From an uncultured Paracoccus sp. (GTDB taxonomy: Bacteria; Pseudomonadota; Alphaproteobacteria; Rhodobacterales; Rhodobacteraceae), in the NCBI GenBank assembly GCA_934533075.1, contig CAKTBJ010000050.1:1-13531 (forward strand): 13,531 nucleotides of DNA, read 5' to 3'. A program made the translations under genes and the position numbers. How positions within the stretch are numbered: the first letter of the stretch is position 1; each line of letters starts with the position of its first letter. Positions 1 to 8,119 of this stretch are shown one piece after another. A model generated the notes under the pieces. The model saw only the letters and a list, made by a program, of their open reading frames with translations. It did no database searches and was not told where the DNA came from.

Positions 1-77
1 AGCCGAAGCCGAAGCCGAAGCCGAAGCCGAAGCCGAAGCCGAAGCCGAAGCCGAAGCCGAAGCCGAAGCCGAAGCCG
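1..77 (+). repeat. In-frame hexanucleotide tandem repeat (AGCCGA), at least 12 perfect copies
   Basis: Positions 1-72 are twelve identical AGCCGA units, followed by five further matching bases at 73-77. The array starts at or before the window edge, so its true copy number is unknown. Each unit is six bases and encodes Ala-Glu in the open frame. Gain or loss of units therefore changes protein length by two residues without shifting the frame. There is no nucleotide divergence between units, which suggests recent expansion or ongoing slippage. Confidence 0.95.
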
Positions 78-172
78 CACCGCCGGCCCGCCCGCGCTAT
101 CCGGCGCCCGACCTGACCATTCCGCCCGGCATCGCCGACCTGTTTTCCCATCGCCCCGGAGGGCCGAACTGA
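1..172 (+). CDS. C-terminal end of an unidentified protein with an Ala-Glu dipeptide repeat tail (partial)
   Basis: The reading frame is fixed by its stop codon TGA at 170-172 and enters from beyond the left edge. The first 24 visible codons are twelve Ala-Glu dipeptides. They are followed by a Pro/Ala/Arg-rich stretch and a less biased ending that contains the residues DLTIPPGIADLF close to the terminus. The start and the main domain lie outside the window, so no function can be given. The stop overlaps the ATG of the following aminotransferase by one base (TGATG), which suggests co-transcription and possibly translational coupling. An Ala-Glu run of this kind is usually a flexible or helical charged linker. 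The short, more complex ending after it could be a conserved tail motif. I do not recognise the family. Confidence 0.7.
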   Translation, partial: AEAEAEAEAEAEAEAEAEAEAEAEAAPPARPRYPAPDLTIPPGIADLFSHRPGGPN

Positions 173-1347
173 TGCGTTCCCTGAACCCCGATCTGGCCGC
201 CACCTTCGCCCCGCCGGTGATGGAGGCGCGGCGCTGGCTGGCCGCGATGACCCCCGACCCGGCGCGGCCGCTGATCAATGTCAGCCAGGCCGCCCCCGTC
301 GATCCGCCGCCCGAGGGCCTGCGCCGGGCGCTGGCCGAGGCGGCGCTGGAGCGGGCCGAGGCGCATCTCTATGGCCCGGTGCTGGGCATGGACGAATTGC
401 GCGAGGCGCTGGCGGCACGCTGGCAGGCGCTTTACGGCGGTGTGATCGGGGCCGATAACATCGCGATCACGCAGGGTTGCAATCAGGCCTTCTGCGCCGC
501 CACCGCCTCGGTCGCGCGGGCGGGGGACGAGATCATCCTGCCGGTGCCGTGGTATTTCAATTACAAGATGTGGATGGACATGCAGGGCTATCGCGCCGTG
601 CCGCTGGGCTGCGGCCCGGACATGGTGCCGCGCCCCGAGGATGCCGCCCGCCTGATCACCGACCGCACCCGCGCCATCGTGCTGATCACGCCGAACAACC
701 CCTCGGGCGCGGAATATCCGGCCGGGGTGGTGGCGGCCTTCCGCGACCTGTGCCGGCAGCGCGGCATCGCGCTGATCCTCGACGAGACCTATCGCGACTT
801 CGATTCGCGCGAGGGCGCGCCGCATGACCTGTTCACCGATCCGGACTGGGGCGATACCCTCATCCAGCTTTACAGCTTTTCAAAGGCTTACCGCCTGACC
901 GGGCATCGCGTCGGCGCCATCACCGCCTCGGCCGAACGGCTGGCCGAGATCGAGAAGATCCTCGACACCATCGCCATCTGCCCCTCGCAACTGGGCCAGA
1001 TCGGGGCGCTGTGGGGGATCGGGAATCTCGACCCGTGGCTGGCGGGCGAGCGGGCCGAGATCCTCGCCCGCCGCAGGGCGATGGCCGAGGCCGCCGAGAC
1101 GCTGCCGGGCTGGACGGTCAAGGGCTGCGGCGCCTATTTCGCCTGGATGGAGCACCCGTTCGAGGCGCCCTCGGACGAGGTGGCGCGGCGGCTGGTGGCC
1201 GAGCAGGCGGTGCTGCTGCTGCCCGGCACCATGTTCACCCCCGAAGGCGACCCGCAGGGGGCGCGGCATGTGCGCGTGGCCTTCGCCAATGTCGATGCCG
1301 CCGGCATCGCGCGGCTGGCCGAACGGCTGGCGCAATTCCGGGGCTGA
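172..1347 (+). CDS. PLP-dependent aminotransferase, class I/II (fold type I)
   Basis: This 391-residue protein has the length and motif order of class I/II aminotransferases (aspartate aminotransferase superfamily). Visible landmarks are PWYFNY at 126-131 (aromatic ring that stacks on the cofactor), NNPSG at 175-179, DETYRDF at 204-210 (Asp204 and Tyr207 contact the pyridine ring), SFSK at 235-238 with Lys238 as the Schiff-base lysine, Arg246 for the phosphate, and Arg368 in HVRVAF, the usual alpha-carboxylate arginine. All key residues are present, so it should be an active cytosolic enzyme that moves an amino group between an amino acid and a 2-oxo acid. The substrate cannot be told from the sequence. 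The ATG overlaps the stop of the upstream gene by one base. Nothing nearby identifies the pathway, and linkage to trpE downstream does not by itself imply aromatic amino acid specificity. Confidence 0.92.
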   Translation: MRSLNPDLAATFAPPVMEARRWLAAMTPDPARPLINVSQAAPVDPPPEGLRRALAEAALERAEAHLYGPVLGMDELREALAARWQALYGGVIGADNIAITQGCNQAFCAATASVARAGDEIILPVPWYFNYKMWMDMQGYRAVPLGCGPDMVPRPEDAARLITDRTRAIVLITPNNPSGAEYPAGVVAAFRDLCRQRGIALILDETYRDFDSREGAPHDLFTDPDWGDTLIQLYSFSKAYRLTGHRVGAITASAERLAEIEKILDTIAICPSQLGQIGALWGIGNLDPWLAGERAEILARRRAMAEAAETLPGWTVKGCGAYFAWMEHPFEAPSDEVARRLVAEQAVLLLPGTMFTPEGDPQGARHVRVAFANVDAAGIARLAERLAQFRG

Positions 1348-1380
1348 GGCGCGACAGGCGGGGCGGGATGCAAAAACCCC

Positions 1381-1401
1381 GCCGGGGAAACTTGCCCCGG
1401 C
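1381..1401. terminator. GC-rich stem-loop between the aminotransferase and ppiD, weak terminator candidate
   Basis: Perfect 7-bp arms, GCCGGGG at 1381-1387 and CCCCGGC at 1395-1401, enclose a 7-base loop. There is no T-run after it on the plus strand. On the minus strand five T residues follow four bases beyond the stem (plus-strand A-run at 1372-1376). As a plus-strand terminator it is therefore unconvincing. It may only be an RNA structure at the end of the aminotransferase message. Confidence 0.3.
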
Positions 1402-1464
1402 CCGCGCAGGCGCCTAAACACGCTGAAACCATGAGCGGGAATTCGCCCGCGCGAAGGGGGATTG

Positions 1465-3392
1465 ATGGCTAGCGGCAAGAAACGCCACTCGATGTTCGTC
1501 TGGGTGCTGATGGGCTTCCTGATGCTGGGCCTGGGCGGCTACGGGGTGACGGAATTCGCCTCGACGGGCATGTCGGGCGTGGCCACCGTGGGCGAGACCC
1601 GGATCACCGGCGCCGAATATACCCGCCTGCTGCGCCGGCAGCTGAACCAGGCCGCCATGCAACTGGGCCGCCACGTGCCGCTGGCCGAGGCGCGCGAGAT
1701 GGGCCTGCCGCAGATGACCCAGCAGCAATTGCTGACCCGCGCCACCATCGCCGAGGAGGCCCGCGTGCTGGGCCTCTCGGTCGGCGACCGGACCGTGGCG
1801 CAGGCGCTGATGGCCGAGCCGGCCTTCCGCGGCCTGACCGGCGGCTTCGACGCGAACCGCTATAGTGACGTGCTGCGCAACGAGGGCATGACCGCCCCCG
1901 AATTCGAGCGCGAGCTGCGCCTCGACCAGACCCAGACCATCCTCAGCGAGGCCGTGGCCGGCGGCATCGACGCGCCGCGCCCGCTGGTGGACCGCTCGAC
2001 CAGCTGGGTCCTGCAAAGCCGCGATATCGAATGGACCGAGCTGACCGCCGCCGACCTGCCCGAGCCGGTCGCCCTGCCCGACGAGGCCGCGCTGCGCGCC
2101 TGGCACGAGGCCAATGGCGACAAGTTCACCGCCCCGGAGGTGCGCCATCTCACCGTCGCCTGGCTGGCGCCGGAGATGCTGGTCGACGAGGTGGAGGTCG
2201 ACGAGCAGGCGCTGCGCGACGTGTATGAAGCCCATATCGACGAATTCCAGCAGCCCGAGCGGCGGATGCTGGGCCGGCTGGTCTATCCCTCGCAGCAGGC
2301 CGCCGAGGCCGCCAGGGCGCAGGCCGATGCCGGCGCCAGCTTTGCCGATCTGGCCGCCGCACGCGGGCTGACGCTGGCCGATACCGATCTGGGCGAAGTG
2401 ACCGAGGCCCGGCTCGGCCCCGCCGGTTCCGTGGTCTTCGCGGCCCCCGACAACGGCATCGTCGGCCCGGTGCAGACCGATCTGGGTCCGGCGCTGTTTG
2501 CGGTGAACGCCATTCTGGACCCGGTGGATATCGGCTTCGAGGAGGCCCGCGAGGACCTGCGCGCCGAGGCCGCCGCCGATCAGGCCGGCCGGGTGATCGA
2601 GCGCCGCGCCGACGAGGTGGCCGATCTGGTCGCCGGCGGCGCGGCGCTCGAAGACCTGGCCGAAGCCGCCGGCATGAGGGTGGAAACCCTCGACTGGCAT
2701 GCCGGCGACGATCCGGCGCCGGGCAGCATCGCCGCCTATCCCGCCTTCCGCGAGGCCGCCGCCGTGGCCGAGGAGGGCGTCTTCCCGCAGCTGGCGCAGC
2801 TGGACGATGGCGGCATCTTCGCGCTGCGCCTCGATTCGGTGACGCCGCCGGCGCTGATCCCCTTCGAGGAGGCCCGCGCGGCGGTGGAACGCGACTGGCT
2901 GGAGGCCGAGACTCATCGCCGGCTGCTGGCCCTGGCCGAATCGCGGCGCGAGGCGCTGATCGCCGGGGCTGCCGTCGATGCGCCCGAGGCGGTCTCCGGC
3001 GAGGCGTCCGACGAGGCGCCGGCGGAGGATGCCGAAGATGTGACCGCGACCGATGCCGCGCCCGCCATGCGTGCGGTGCAGGGGCTGCTGCGCGACGGCT
3101 ATGTCGCGGGGGCGCCGCTGGCCCTGGTCTCGCAGGCCTTCGCGCTGTCGGCCGAGGGCGAGACCGACATCGTGGATGCCGAGGGCCGGGTGCTGCTGGT
3201 GACGCTGCGCGCCATCCATGCCGCCGATCTGGACAGCGACGAGGCCGGGGCGGTGCGCGAGGCCGTCGCGGCGCGGCTCCAGCAATCGCTGGCCGATGAC
3301 GTGGCCGATGCCTGGCTGCGCGCGGCGATGGCCGCGCATGGCGTCCGCATGGACCCCGCCGCCATCGCCCGCGCCGAGAATCTGGTGCAGTG

Positions 3393-3393
<1 letters not shown>
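1465..3393 (+). CDS. ppiD: PpiD-like membrane-anchored periplasmic peptidyl-prolyl isomerase / folding factor
   Basis: The protein is 642 residues, close to E. coli PpiD (623). A short basic N-terminus (KKR at 5-7) precedes one transmembrane helix at about 10-29, so the bulk should be periplasmic. Residues about 35-190 look like the SurA/PpiD N-terminal chaperone region. A parvulin-like segment spans about 265-355 (RRMLGRLVYPS to LFAVNAI) but is diverged, and isomerase activity is uncertain. A second helical region follows, then an acidic Ala/Glu/Asp linker at about 505-530 and a C-terminal domain. I chose ATG 1465 because AGGGGG at 1455-1460 lies four bases before it; an in-frame TTG at 1462 would sit one base from that motif. 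The stop overlaps the trpE ATG (TGATG), and ppiD beside trpE is a recurrent Rhodobacterales arrangement. PpiD assists outer-membrane and secreted protein folding near the SecYEG exit, so the link with trpE looks positional rather than functional. Confidence 0.85.
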
Positions 3394-4928
<1,535 letters not shown>

Positions 4929-4937
4929 GGGGCGGCG

Positions 4938-5165
4938 ATGGGCATCAACAGCGAAAGCGACGTGGCGGCGAATATCCAGATCGGGCCGACCGACCAGGGC
5001 ATGGTGCGCATCTATGTCGAGGGCGAGGGTATCGACCTGCCGCTGGATTTCGACCCCGACGAGGCCGCCGAGATCGCCGAGGAACTGCTGGCCGCGGCCG
5101 AGGCCGCCCGCGCCATCGGCCAGTCCGGCGGCAAGCCGAAGCCGAGGAACCGGCCCCGCCGCTGA
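4938..5165 (+). CDS. Small conserved-looking protein downstream of trpE (possibly DUF6324-like)
   Basis: A 75-residue soluble protein. It begins nine bases after the trpE stop and is preceded by AGGGGG at 4927-4932, five bases from the ATG, so it is probably translated as the last gene of the ppiD-trpE unit. The first half is low in repeats and looks like a folded beta-rich segment (NIQIGPTDQGMVRIYVEGEG at about 12-31). An acidic stretch and an amphipathic Ala/Glu helix follow (about 37-60), and then a basic Lys/Arg/Pro tail. From memory it resembles short Rhodobacterales proteins found after trpE and labelled DUF6324; I could not confirm this. Function is unknown. The position next to trpE may only reflect shared transcription. 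Confidence 0.72.
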   Translation: MGINSESDVAANIQIGPTDQGMVRIYVEGEGIDLPLDFDPDEAAEIAEELLAAAEAARAIGQSGGKPKPRNRPRR

Positions 5166-5260
5166 CCGGCGGGTGCGGCACGCCGCAAGCCGCGAAGGGT
5201 CTTTCGGGCGCCGGGCCGGAATGCCGGCAGGCGAGTTGCCGACCCCGCGCAACACAGGTA

Positions 5261-5395
5261 ACGGCGCAGCCCCACCCGAAGCGGCGGCGCGGGGCAAGGG
5301 GCCTTTCACCTGCGAAACCCCTTGCGGGCAGCCGCCGCACGCGCTTGCCGGCGACGGGATGGGCCTGCCTTGTCGCCGATGCCCGGCGACCTCGC
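5261..5395. repeat. Intergenic direct repeat, copy 1 (with stem-loop)
   Basis: Positions 5261-5350 align without gaps to 5421-5510, exactly 160 bp away, with 7 mismatches by my count (about 92% identity). After a divergent stretch the similarity resumes at 5376-5395, matching 19 of 20 bases at 5518-5537. Copy 1 therefore carries about 18 extra bases. Inside, GCAAGGGG (5294-5301) pairs with CCCCTTGC (5318-5325), and TTTC/GAAA extends the stem after a two-base bulge, leaving a six-base loop. Confidence 0.85.
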
Positions 5396-5420
5396 TGCCG
5401 GCCCCGCGGCAGCGCAGGCG

Positions 5421-5537
5421 ACGGCGCAACCCCATCCGAAGCGGCGGCGCGGGGCAGGGGGTCTTTCATCTGCGAAACCCCTTGCGGGCAGCCGACGCAT
5501 GCGCTTGCCGGTTGCGCCCGATGCCCGGCGGCCTCGC
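5421..5537. repeat. Intergenic direct repeat, copy 2 (with stem-loop)
   Basis: This is the second copy, same orientation as the one at 5261. The stem-loop is kept: GCAGGGGG at 5454-5461 still pairs with CCCCTTGC at 5478-5485 through one G-U wobble where copy 1 has A-U, and the TTTC/GAAA extension is unchanged. Differences in the stem and loop (loop ACCTGC in copy 1, ATCTGC in copy 2) leave the fold intact. The copy ends just before the stop codon of the CAP lipoprotein gene. Confidence 0.85.
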
Positions 5538-5546
5538 CGCTTGCCC

Positions 5547-6083
5547 CTATCGCTGCGCGCTGTAGACGGCGGCCCAGAACACGGTCTTGCCGTCGGGACC
5601 GATGGCGCTGCCGATGCCGACCTCGCGCATCTGCGGGATCAGGATATTGGCGCGGTGCCCCTGCGAGACGTTCCATTCATGCAGCACCCGCGTGCGCGAG
5701 AACGGCCCGGCGGCGATATTCTCCGCCGTCACCATCGGGCGATAGCCCACCGCCTTGACCCGCTGCGCCGGTCCGGTGGTGGAGGTGCCGATATGGGTCA
5801 TCCGCCCGCGCCGCGCCATGTCGCAGGCATGGGCCGCCGCCACCCGGCTGAGCGTGGCGCTGGCCGCCACCGGCGGCAGGCCCCGGCTGGCCCGCAGCGC
5901 ATTGGTCGCCGCCGCCGCCGCCTGCGTGTCCGCCGGTGTCGAGGCGATGCATTGCGCCGCCCCCGGATTCATCAGCTGCATCGCATGCGGATCATGGGCG
6001 CCCTTCGGGCCGGACGGGGCGGGCGCACCGCAACCGGCCAGGACCGCACAACCGACCAGAACCGCAAGATATTGAATTTTCAT
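5547..6083 (-). CDS. CAP/SCP-domain lipoprotein (YkwD-like)
   Basis: A 178-residue protein with a lipoprotein signal: a short N-terminus, a hydrophobic stretch (YLAVLVGCAVLAGC) and a lipobox LAGC ending at Cys18, so the mature protein should be lipid-anchored in the envelope. Residues about 52-175 form a CAP domain of the bacterial YkwD/SCP type. Visible motifs are RMTHIG with His97, TAENIAAG with Glu121, and LHEWNVSQGHRANIL at 134-148 with Glu136 and His143, the usual histidine/glutamate set. Bacterial CAP proteins have varied and mostly unclear roles in the envelope. I chose the ATG at 6083 because it starts directly at a good signal peptide. The frame stays open upstream but would place non-signal residues in front and run into genes on the other strand. 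Only a weak GGTGG precedes the start. It is divergent from the YqjD/YqjE-like pair. Confidence 0.87.
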   Translation of the reverse strand: MKIQYLAVLVGCAVLAGCGAPAPSGPKGAHDPHAMQLMNPGAAQCIASTPADTQAAAAATNALRASRGLPPVAASATLSRVAAAHACDMARRGRMTHIGTSTTGPAQRVKAVGYRPMVTAENIAAGPFSRTRVLHEWNVSQGHRANILIPQMREVGIGSAIGPDGKTVFWAAVYSAQR

Positions 6084-6260
6084 AAGAAACCACCCATGAA
6101 CAACCATGAGGCGAATATATGCAGAATATCTACCGTTTGACGATACCCATAATCCCTTGCATTTTATCCATCGGCCATGCCCCGCCTGCCGACGGGGGTT
6201 CGGAACAGAATCCCGCCCAGGATCATTATGCAGGGACACATCAACCGAAAGGCTTGCATC
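6084..6260. promoter_or_regulatory. AT-rich divergent promoter region between the CAP lipoprotein and the yqjD-like gene
   Basis: About 6084-6170 is clearly richer in A/T than the rest of the window, as expected of a promoter region in high-GC DNA. A plausible plus-strand promoter is TTGACG at 6137-6142, a 17-base spacer, and CATTTT at 6160-6165 (good -35, poor -10), giving a leader of roughly 90 bases before the ATG at 6261. Two direct GAATAT copies at 6113-6118 and 6124-6129 lie 11 bp apart, about one helical turn. I could not assign a convincing minus-strand promoter. Confidence 0.5.
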
Positions 6261-6662
6261 ATGGCAAAGAACGACATCGGCAAGACCGCCGACAAGGTTT
6301 CCCGGGCCGCCGAGGACGCCGCCGACGCGGTGCGCGAGCAGGCGCAGGGCGTGCGTGAAAAGCTGGATGACGCGATCAGCCACGGGGCCGAGGCCGTCGA
6401 GGAGGCCCGCCGCCGCGGGGCCGAGACGCTGAACGCCGCCAAGCAGGGCGCCGCCGACATGGCCGCCAACATGCGCGACGAGGCCGAGCGCCTCTATCGC
6501 AAGGGCGAGCGCCGGGCGTCGCATCTGGCCCATCAGGCCGGCAGCGAGGCCGGCGAATATTACGACGAGGTGTCCGAGATGGTGCGTCGCCAGCCCGCCG
6601 CCGCCCTGGGCATCGCGGCCGGGATCGGCTTTCTGGTCGGCATCATCCTGGCGCGTCGCTAG
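6261..6662 (+). CDS. YqjD/ElaB-like DUF883 family protein, tail-anchored
   Basis: A 133-residue protein of the DUF883 (ElaB/YqjD) type. The first about 105 residues are a charged Ala/Glu/Arg-rich helical region, likely coiled coil. The end has the family pattern of Arg-Arg-Gln-Pro, a Gly/Ala-rich transmembrane helix and terminal arginines (residues 109-133; GIAAGIGFLVGIIL at 117-130). In E. coli, YqjD and ElaB are inner-membrane proteins reported to bind ribosomes in stationary phase; whether that holds here is inference. ATG 6261 is chosen because GAAAGG at 6247-6252 lies eight bases upstream and the family pattern begins there. An in-frame ATG at 6177 would add 28 atypical residues. The gene is followed three bases after its stop by a YqjE-like gene, matching the E. 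coli yqjD-yqjE order. Confidence 0.85.
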   Translation: MAKNDIGKTADKVSRAAEDAADAVREQAQGVREKLDDAISHGAEAVEEARRRGAETLNAAKQGAADMAANMRDEAERLYRKGERRASHLAHQAGSEAGEYYDEVSEMVRRQPAAALGIAAGIGFLVGIILARR

Positions 6663-6665
6663 GCC

Positions 6666-7340
6666 ATGCTGAACGTCTCGCGCCGCTTTCATCTCGCGCT
6701 GTCGGACCTGGGCCGCAGGGCCGGGCTGATGGCGGGGGCCGGGCTGGCCCTGCTGGTCGGCGCGGGCTTCCTGCTGGCCGCCCTGTGGTCCTGGCTGGCG
6801 CATGGGCTGGGCTGGGGACCGGCGCTGGCCTCGCTGGCCATCGGCGGCCTGTGCCTGCTGATCGCGGCGGGGCTGGCGCTGGCCGGGCGCAAGGCCCGCC
6901 ACGCCATGCCCACGGCGGGCGATGTGCAGGCCGAGGTCGAGGCGCGCGCGAAGCTGGCCGCCGATGCCGCCATCGGCGCGGTGAAGACCCAGGCCGCGCA
7001 GGCGAAGACCGCCGCCGAGCAGCGCCTGCACGGGCTTTGGGACCGCACCCGCTATCGCGCCGACCGCGCGGCCGAGGGGCTGGACGCGACGGCCGCCAGG
7101 GTGGCCGATACCGTGGCGGGCGTTGCCTCGCGGGCCGGCGGCGGCAGCGGGGCGGCGGCGGGTCCGGGCGGGGCCGCCGATCCGCTGGGCGAGGCGCTGA
7201 ACGGCGCCCGCGACATGGCCGAGCAATTCGCCCGCAGCCGCGCCGCCCCCGGCGTGGCCGTCGCCAGCGCCTTCGCCATCGGGCTGGCCCTTGCCAACCT
7301 GTTCGGCGGTGCGGACGACGAAGACGAGGACGAAGCCTGA
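6666..7340 (+). CDS. YqjE-like / phage holin 3_6 family membrane protein
   Basis: A 224-residue protein. The N-terminal third has the YqjE (DUF1469, Pfam label Phage_holin_3_6) layout: a short amphipathic start, then two transmembrane helices at about 20-42 and 50-73 separated by a short turn. After that come a long Ala/Arg/Glu-rich cytoplasmic helical region (about 85-155), a Gly/Ala/Ser-rich flexible stretch (157-171), a third hydrophobic segment (about 195-214) and a very acidic tail (DDEDEDE). The family's holin name is historical; chromosomal members paired with DUF883 proteins are not evidence of a prophage. E. coli YqjE is only about 134 residues, so the C-terminal half is an extension. 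The start lies three bases after the preceding stop, so the two genes are one operon that ends at a strong terminator. Confidence 0.75.
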   Translation: MLNVSRRFHLALSDLGRRAGLMAGAGLALLVGAGFLLAALWSWLAHGLGWGPALASLAIGGLCLLIAAGLALAGRKARHAMPTAGDVQAEVEARAKLAADAAIGAVKTQAAQAKTAAEQRLHGLWDRTRYRADRAAEGLDATAARVADTVAGVASRAGGGSGAAAGPGGAADPLGEALNGARDMAEQFARSRAAPGVAVASAFAIGLALANLFGGADDEDEDEA

Positions 7341-7352
7341 CCCGCAGCAACG

Positions 7353-7383
7353 AAAGACCCCGCCGGATCGGCGGGGTCTTTTT
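7353..7383 (+). terminator. Strong intrinsic terminator after the yqjDE-like operon
   Basis: A perfect 12-bp stem (7353-7364 with 7370-7381; core GACCCCGCC/GGCGGGGTC) has a five-base loop GGATC, and TTTTT at 7379-7383 overlaps the end of the stem. It sits 13 bases after the stop of the YqjE-like gene. Because the stem is flanked by A residues on the left, it could also act, less efficiently, for the convergent grxD gene that ends at 7405. Confidence 0.93.
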
Positions 7384-7404
7384 CATGCCGGGGCGGGGCA
7401 GGGA

Positions 7405-7767
7405 TCAGGCATTCGCCTTGCGGATTTCCTCGGCCTTCTGCTTGTCGTAGGCCACGCCCTTCTGGTCGAAGAGCTGGTCCAGCTCGCCCGAAAGCGTCAT
7501 CTCGGTCACGATGTCGCAGCCGCCCACGAACTCGCCCTTGACGTAAAGCTGGGGGATGGTCGGCCAGTCGGAAAAGTCCTTGATCCCCTGGCGGATTTCC
7601 TCGTCGGCCAGCACGTTCACGTCGCTGTAGCCGACGCCCATGTAGTTCAGCACCCCCGCCACGCGGGACGAGAACCCGCATTGCGGCATCTCTCTCGTGC
7701 CTTTCATGAACAGCACGACGGCATTGTCGTCGATCAGGCTCTGGATACGGTCGCGCACATCGGTCAT
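7405..7767 (-). CDS. grxD: Monothiol glutaredoxin, Grx4/GrxD family (CGFS type)
   Basis: A 120-residue single-domain protein with the CGFS active site at 30-33, the family's Lys-Gly-Thr motif at 22-24, WPTIPQLY at 68-75 and GGCD at 82-85, all glutathione-binding positions. CGFS glutaredoxins bind a bridging [2Fe-2S] cluster with glutathione and act in iron-sulfur transfer and iron sensing rather than as general disulfide reductants. Two ATG codons are six bases apart. GAGGA ends directly at the first (7773) but is six bases from the second (7767), so 7767 is the better start. It lies 27 bases downstream of bolA on the same strand, and BolA-Grx4 heterodimers with a shared cluster are a well-established partnership. 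The terminator at 7353-7383 lies just beyond its 3' end. Confidence 0.95.
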   Translation of the reverse strand: MTDVRDRIQSLIDDNAVVLFMKGTREMPQCGFSSRVAGVLNYMGVGYSDVNVLADEEIRQGIKDFSDWPTIPQLYVKGEFVGGCDIVTEMTLSGELDQLFDQKGVAYDKQKAEEIRKANA

Positions 7768-7794
7768 TTGCATTCCTCGCTTGCTCCGGCGGGT

Positions 7795-8037
7795 TCAGTC
7801 CGGCGCCTTGGTGGTCAGGGCCAGGGCGTGCAACTGCCCCTGCGGCCCGTCCATGCTGCCTTGCAGCGCGGCATAGACGGCACGCTGCTGCTGCACGCGG
7901 TTGAGGCCGCGAAAACTCTCGTCCACGACCTCGGCGGCATAGTGGTTGCCGTCGCCGGCCAGGTCGGTGATGGTGATTGTCGCGTCCGGGAAGGCGGCGC
8001 GGATCAGGGCTTCGATGTCTCCGGCTTCCATCGCCAT
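7795..8037 (-). CDS. BolA family protein, partner of CGFS glutaredoxin
   Basis: An 80-residue protein covering a single BolA domain. The C-terminal half shows the family pattern: SFRGLNRVQQQRAVYAAL at 41-58, then LHALAL at 69-74 with the conserved histidine (His70). Another histidine in the GNHY segment (His32) is at the position that varies between BolA classes. BolA proteins pair with monothiol glutaredoxins to form [2Fe-2S]-bridged complexes in iron-sulfur trafficking and iron regulation. The ATG at 8037 follows GAGGA by seven bases, which is a good ribosome binding site. An in-frame ATG two codons later is less well placed. Close co-direction with grxD supports a bolA-grxD operon. The upstream transporter gene ends 82 bases earlier and may be on the same transcript. 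Confidence 0.92.
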   Translation of the reverse strand: MAMEAGDIEALIRAAFPDATITITDLAGDGNHYAAEVVDESFRGLNRVQQQRAVYAALQGSMDGPQGQLHALALTTKAPD

Positions 8038-8119
8038 GACGTGATCCTCGTTGCTGCGGTCCTGTAGGGGCAGATGTAGGTGAGCCGCCGGCCGGGCGCA
8101 AGCCGCATGCCGGGCCGGA

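Larger units (their letters stand above)
5166..5546. other. Convergent intergenic region with duplicated repeat element, no gene seen
   Basis: This 381-bp gap lies between the end of the trpE unit (+) and the end of the CAP lipoprotein gene (-). Short open frames exist on both strands, but they have low-complexity Arg/Pro/Ala composition and start inside the repeat, so I do not call them genes. It holds a short inverted repeat (GCCGG/CCGGC, 5215-5228) and two copies of a longer repeat described separately. No T-run follows any of the hairpins, so a classical intrinsic terminator is not evident for either flanking gene. Confidence 0.75.

Noticed and set aside
1..77. CRISPR array from the direct repeats at the left edge
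   Set aside because: The units are six bases, contiguous and lie in a coding frame; there are no spacers.
1462..1464. TTG as the start of ppiD
   Set aside because: It is only one base from the purine-rich site; the adjacent ATG at 1465 has better spacing.
1414..3339. A 641-codon open frame antisense to ppiD
   Set aside because: Its product is His/Gly/Arg/Gln-rich without domains, as expected of the complement of high-GC coding DNA; the plus-strand ppiD has clear family structure and a ribosome binding site.
5261..5537. CRISPR array or small genes in the repeat region after trpE
   Set aside because: There are only two copies, too long and too diverged for CRISPR repeats, and the short frames inside are Arg/Pro/Ala-biased without proper starts.
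6084..7226. Upstream extension of the CAP lipoprotein frame on the minus strand
   Set aside because: It would bury the signal peptide in mid-protein, cross the AT-rich promoter region and overlap the yqjDE-like genes antisense.
6666..7340. Reading the holin-family label as evidence for a prophage
   Set aside because: The gene pairs with a DUF883 gene as in the chromosomal yqjDE locus, and no other phage genes flank it.
7771..7773. First of two ATG codons as the start of grxD
   Set aside because: The GAGGA site abuts it with no spacing; the ATG at 7767 is six bases away, a normal distance.
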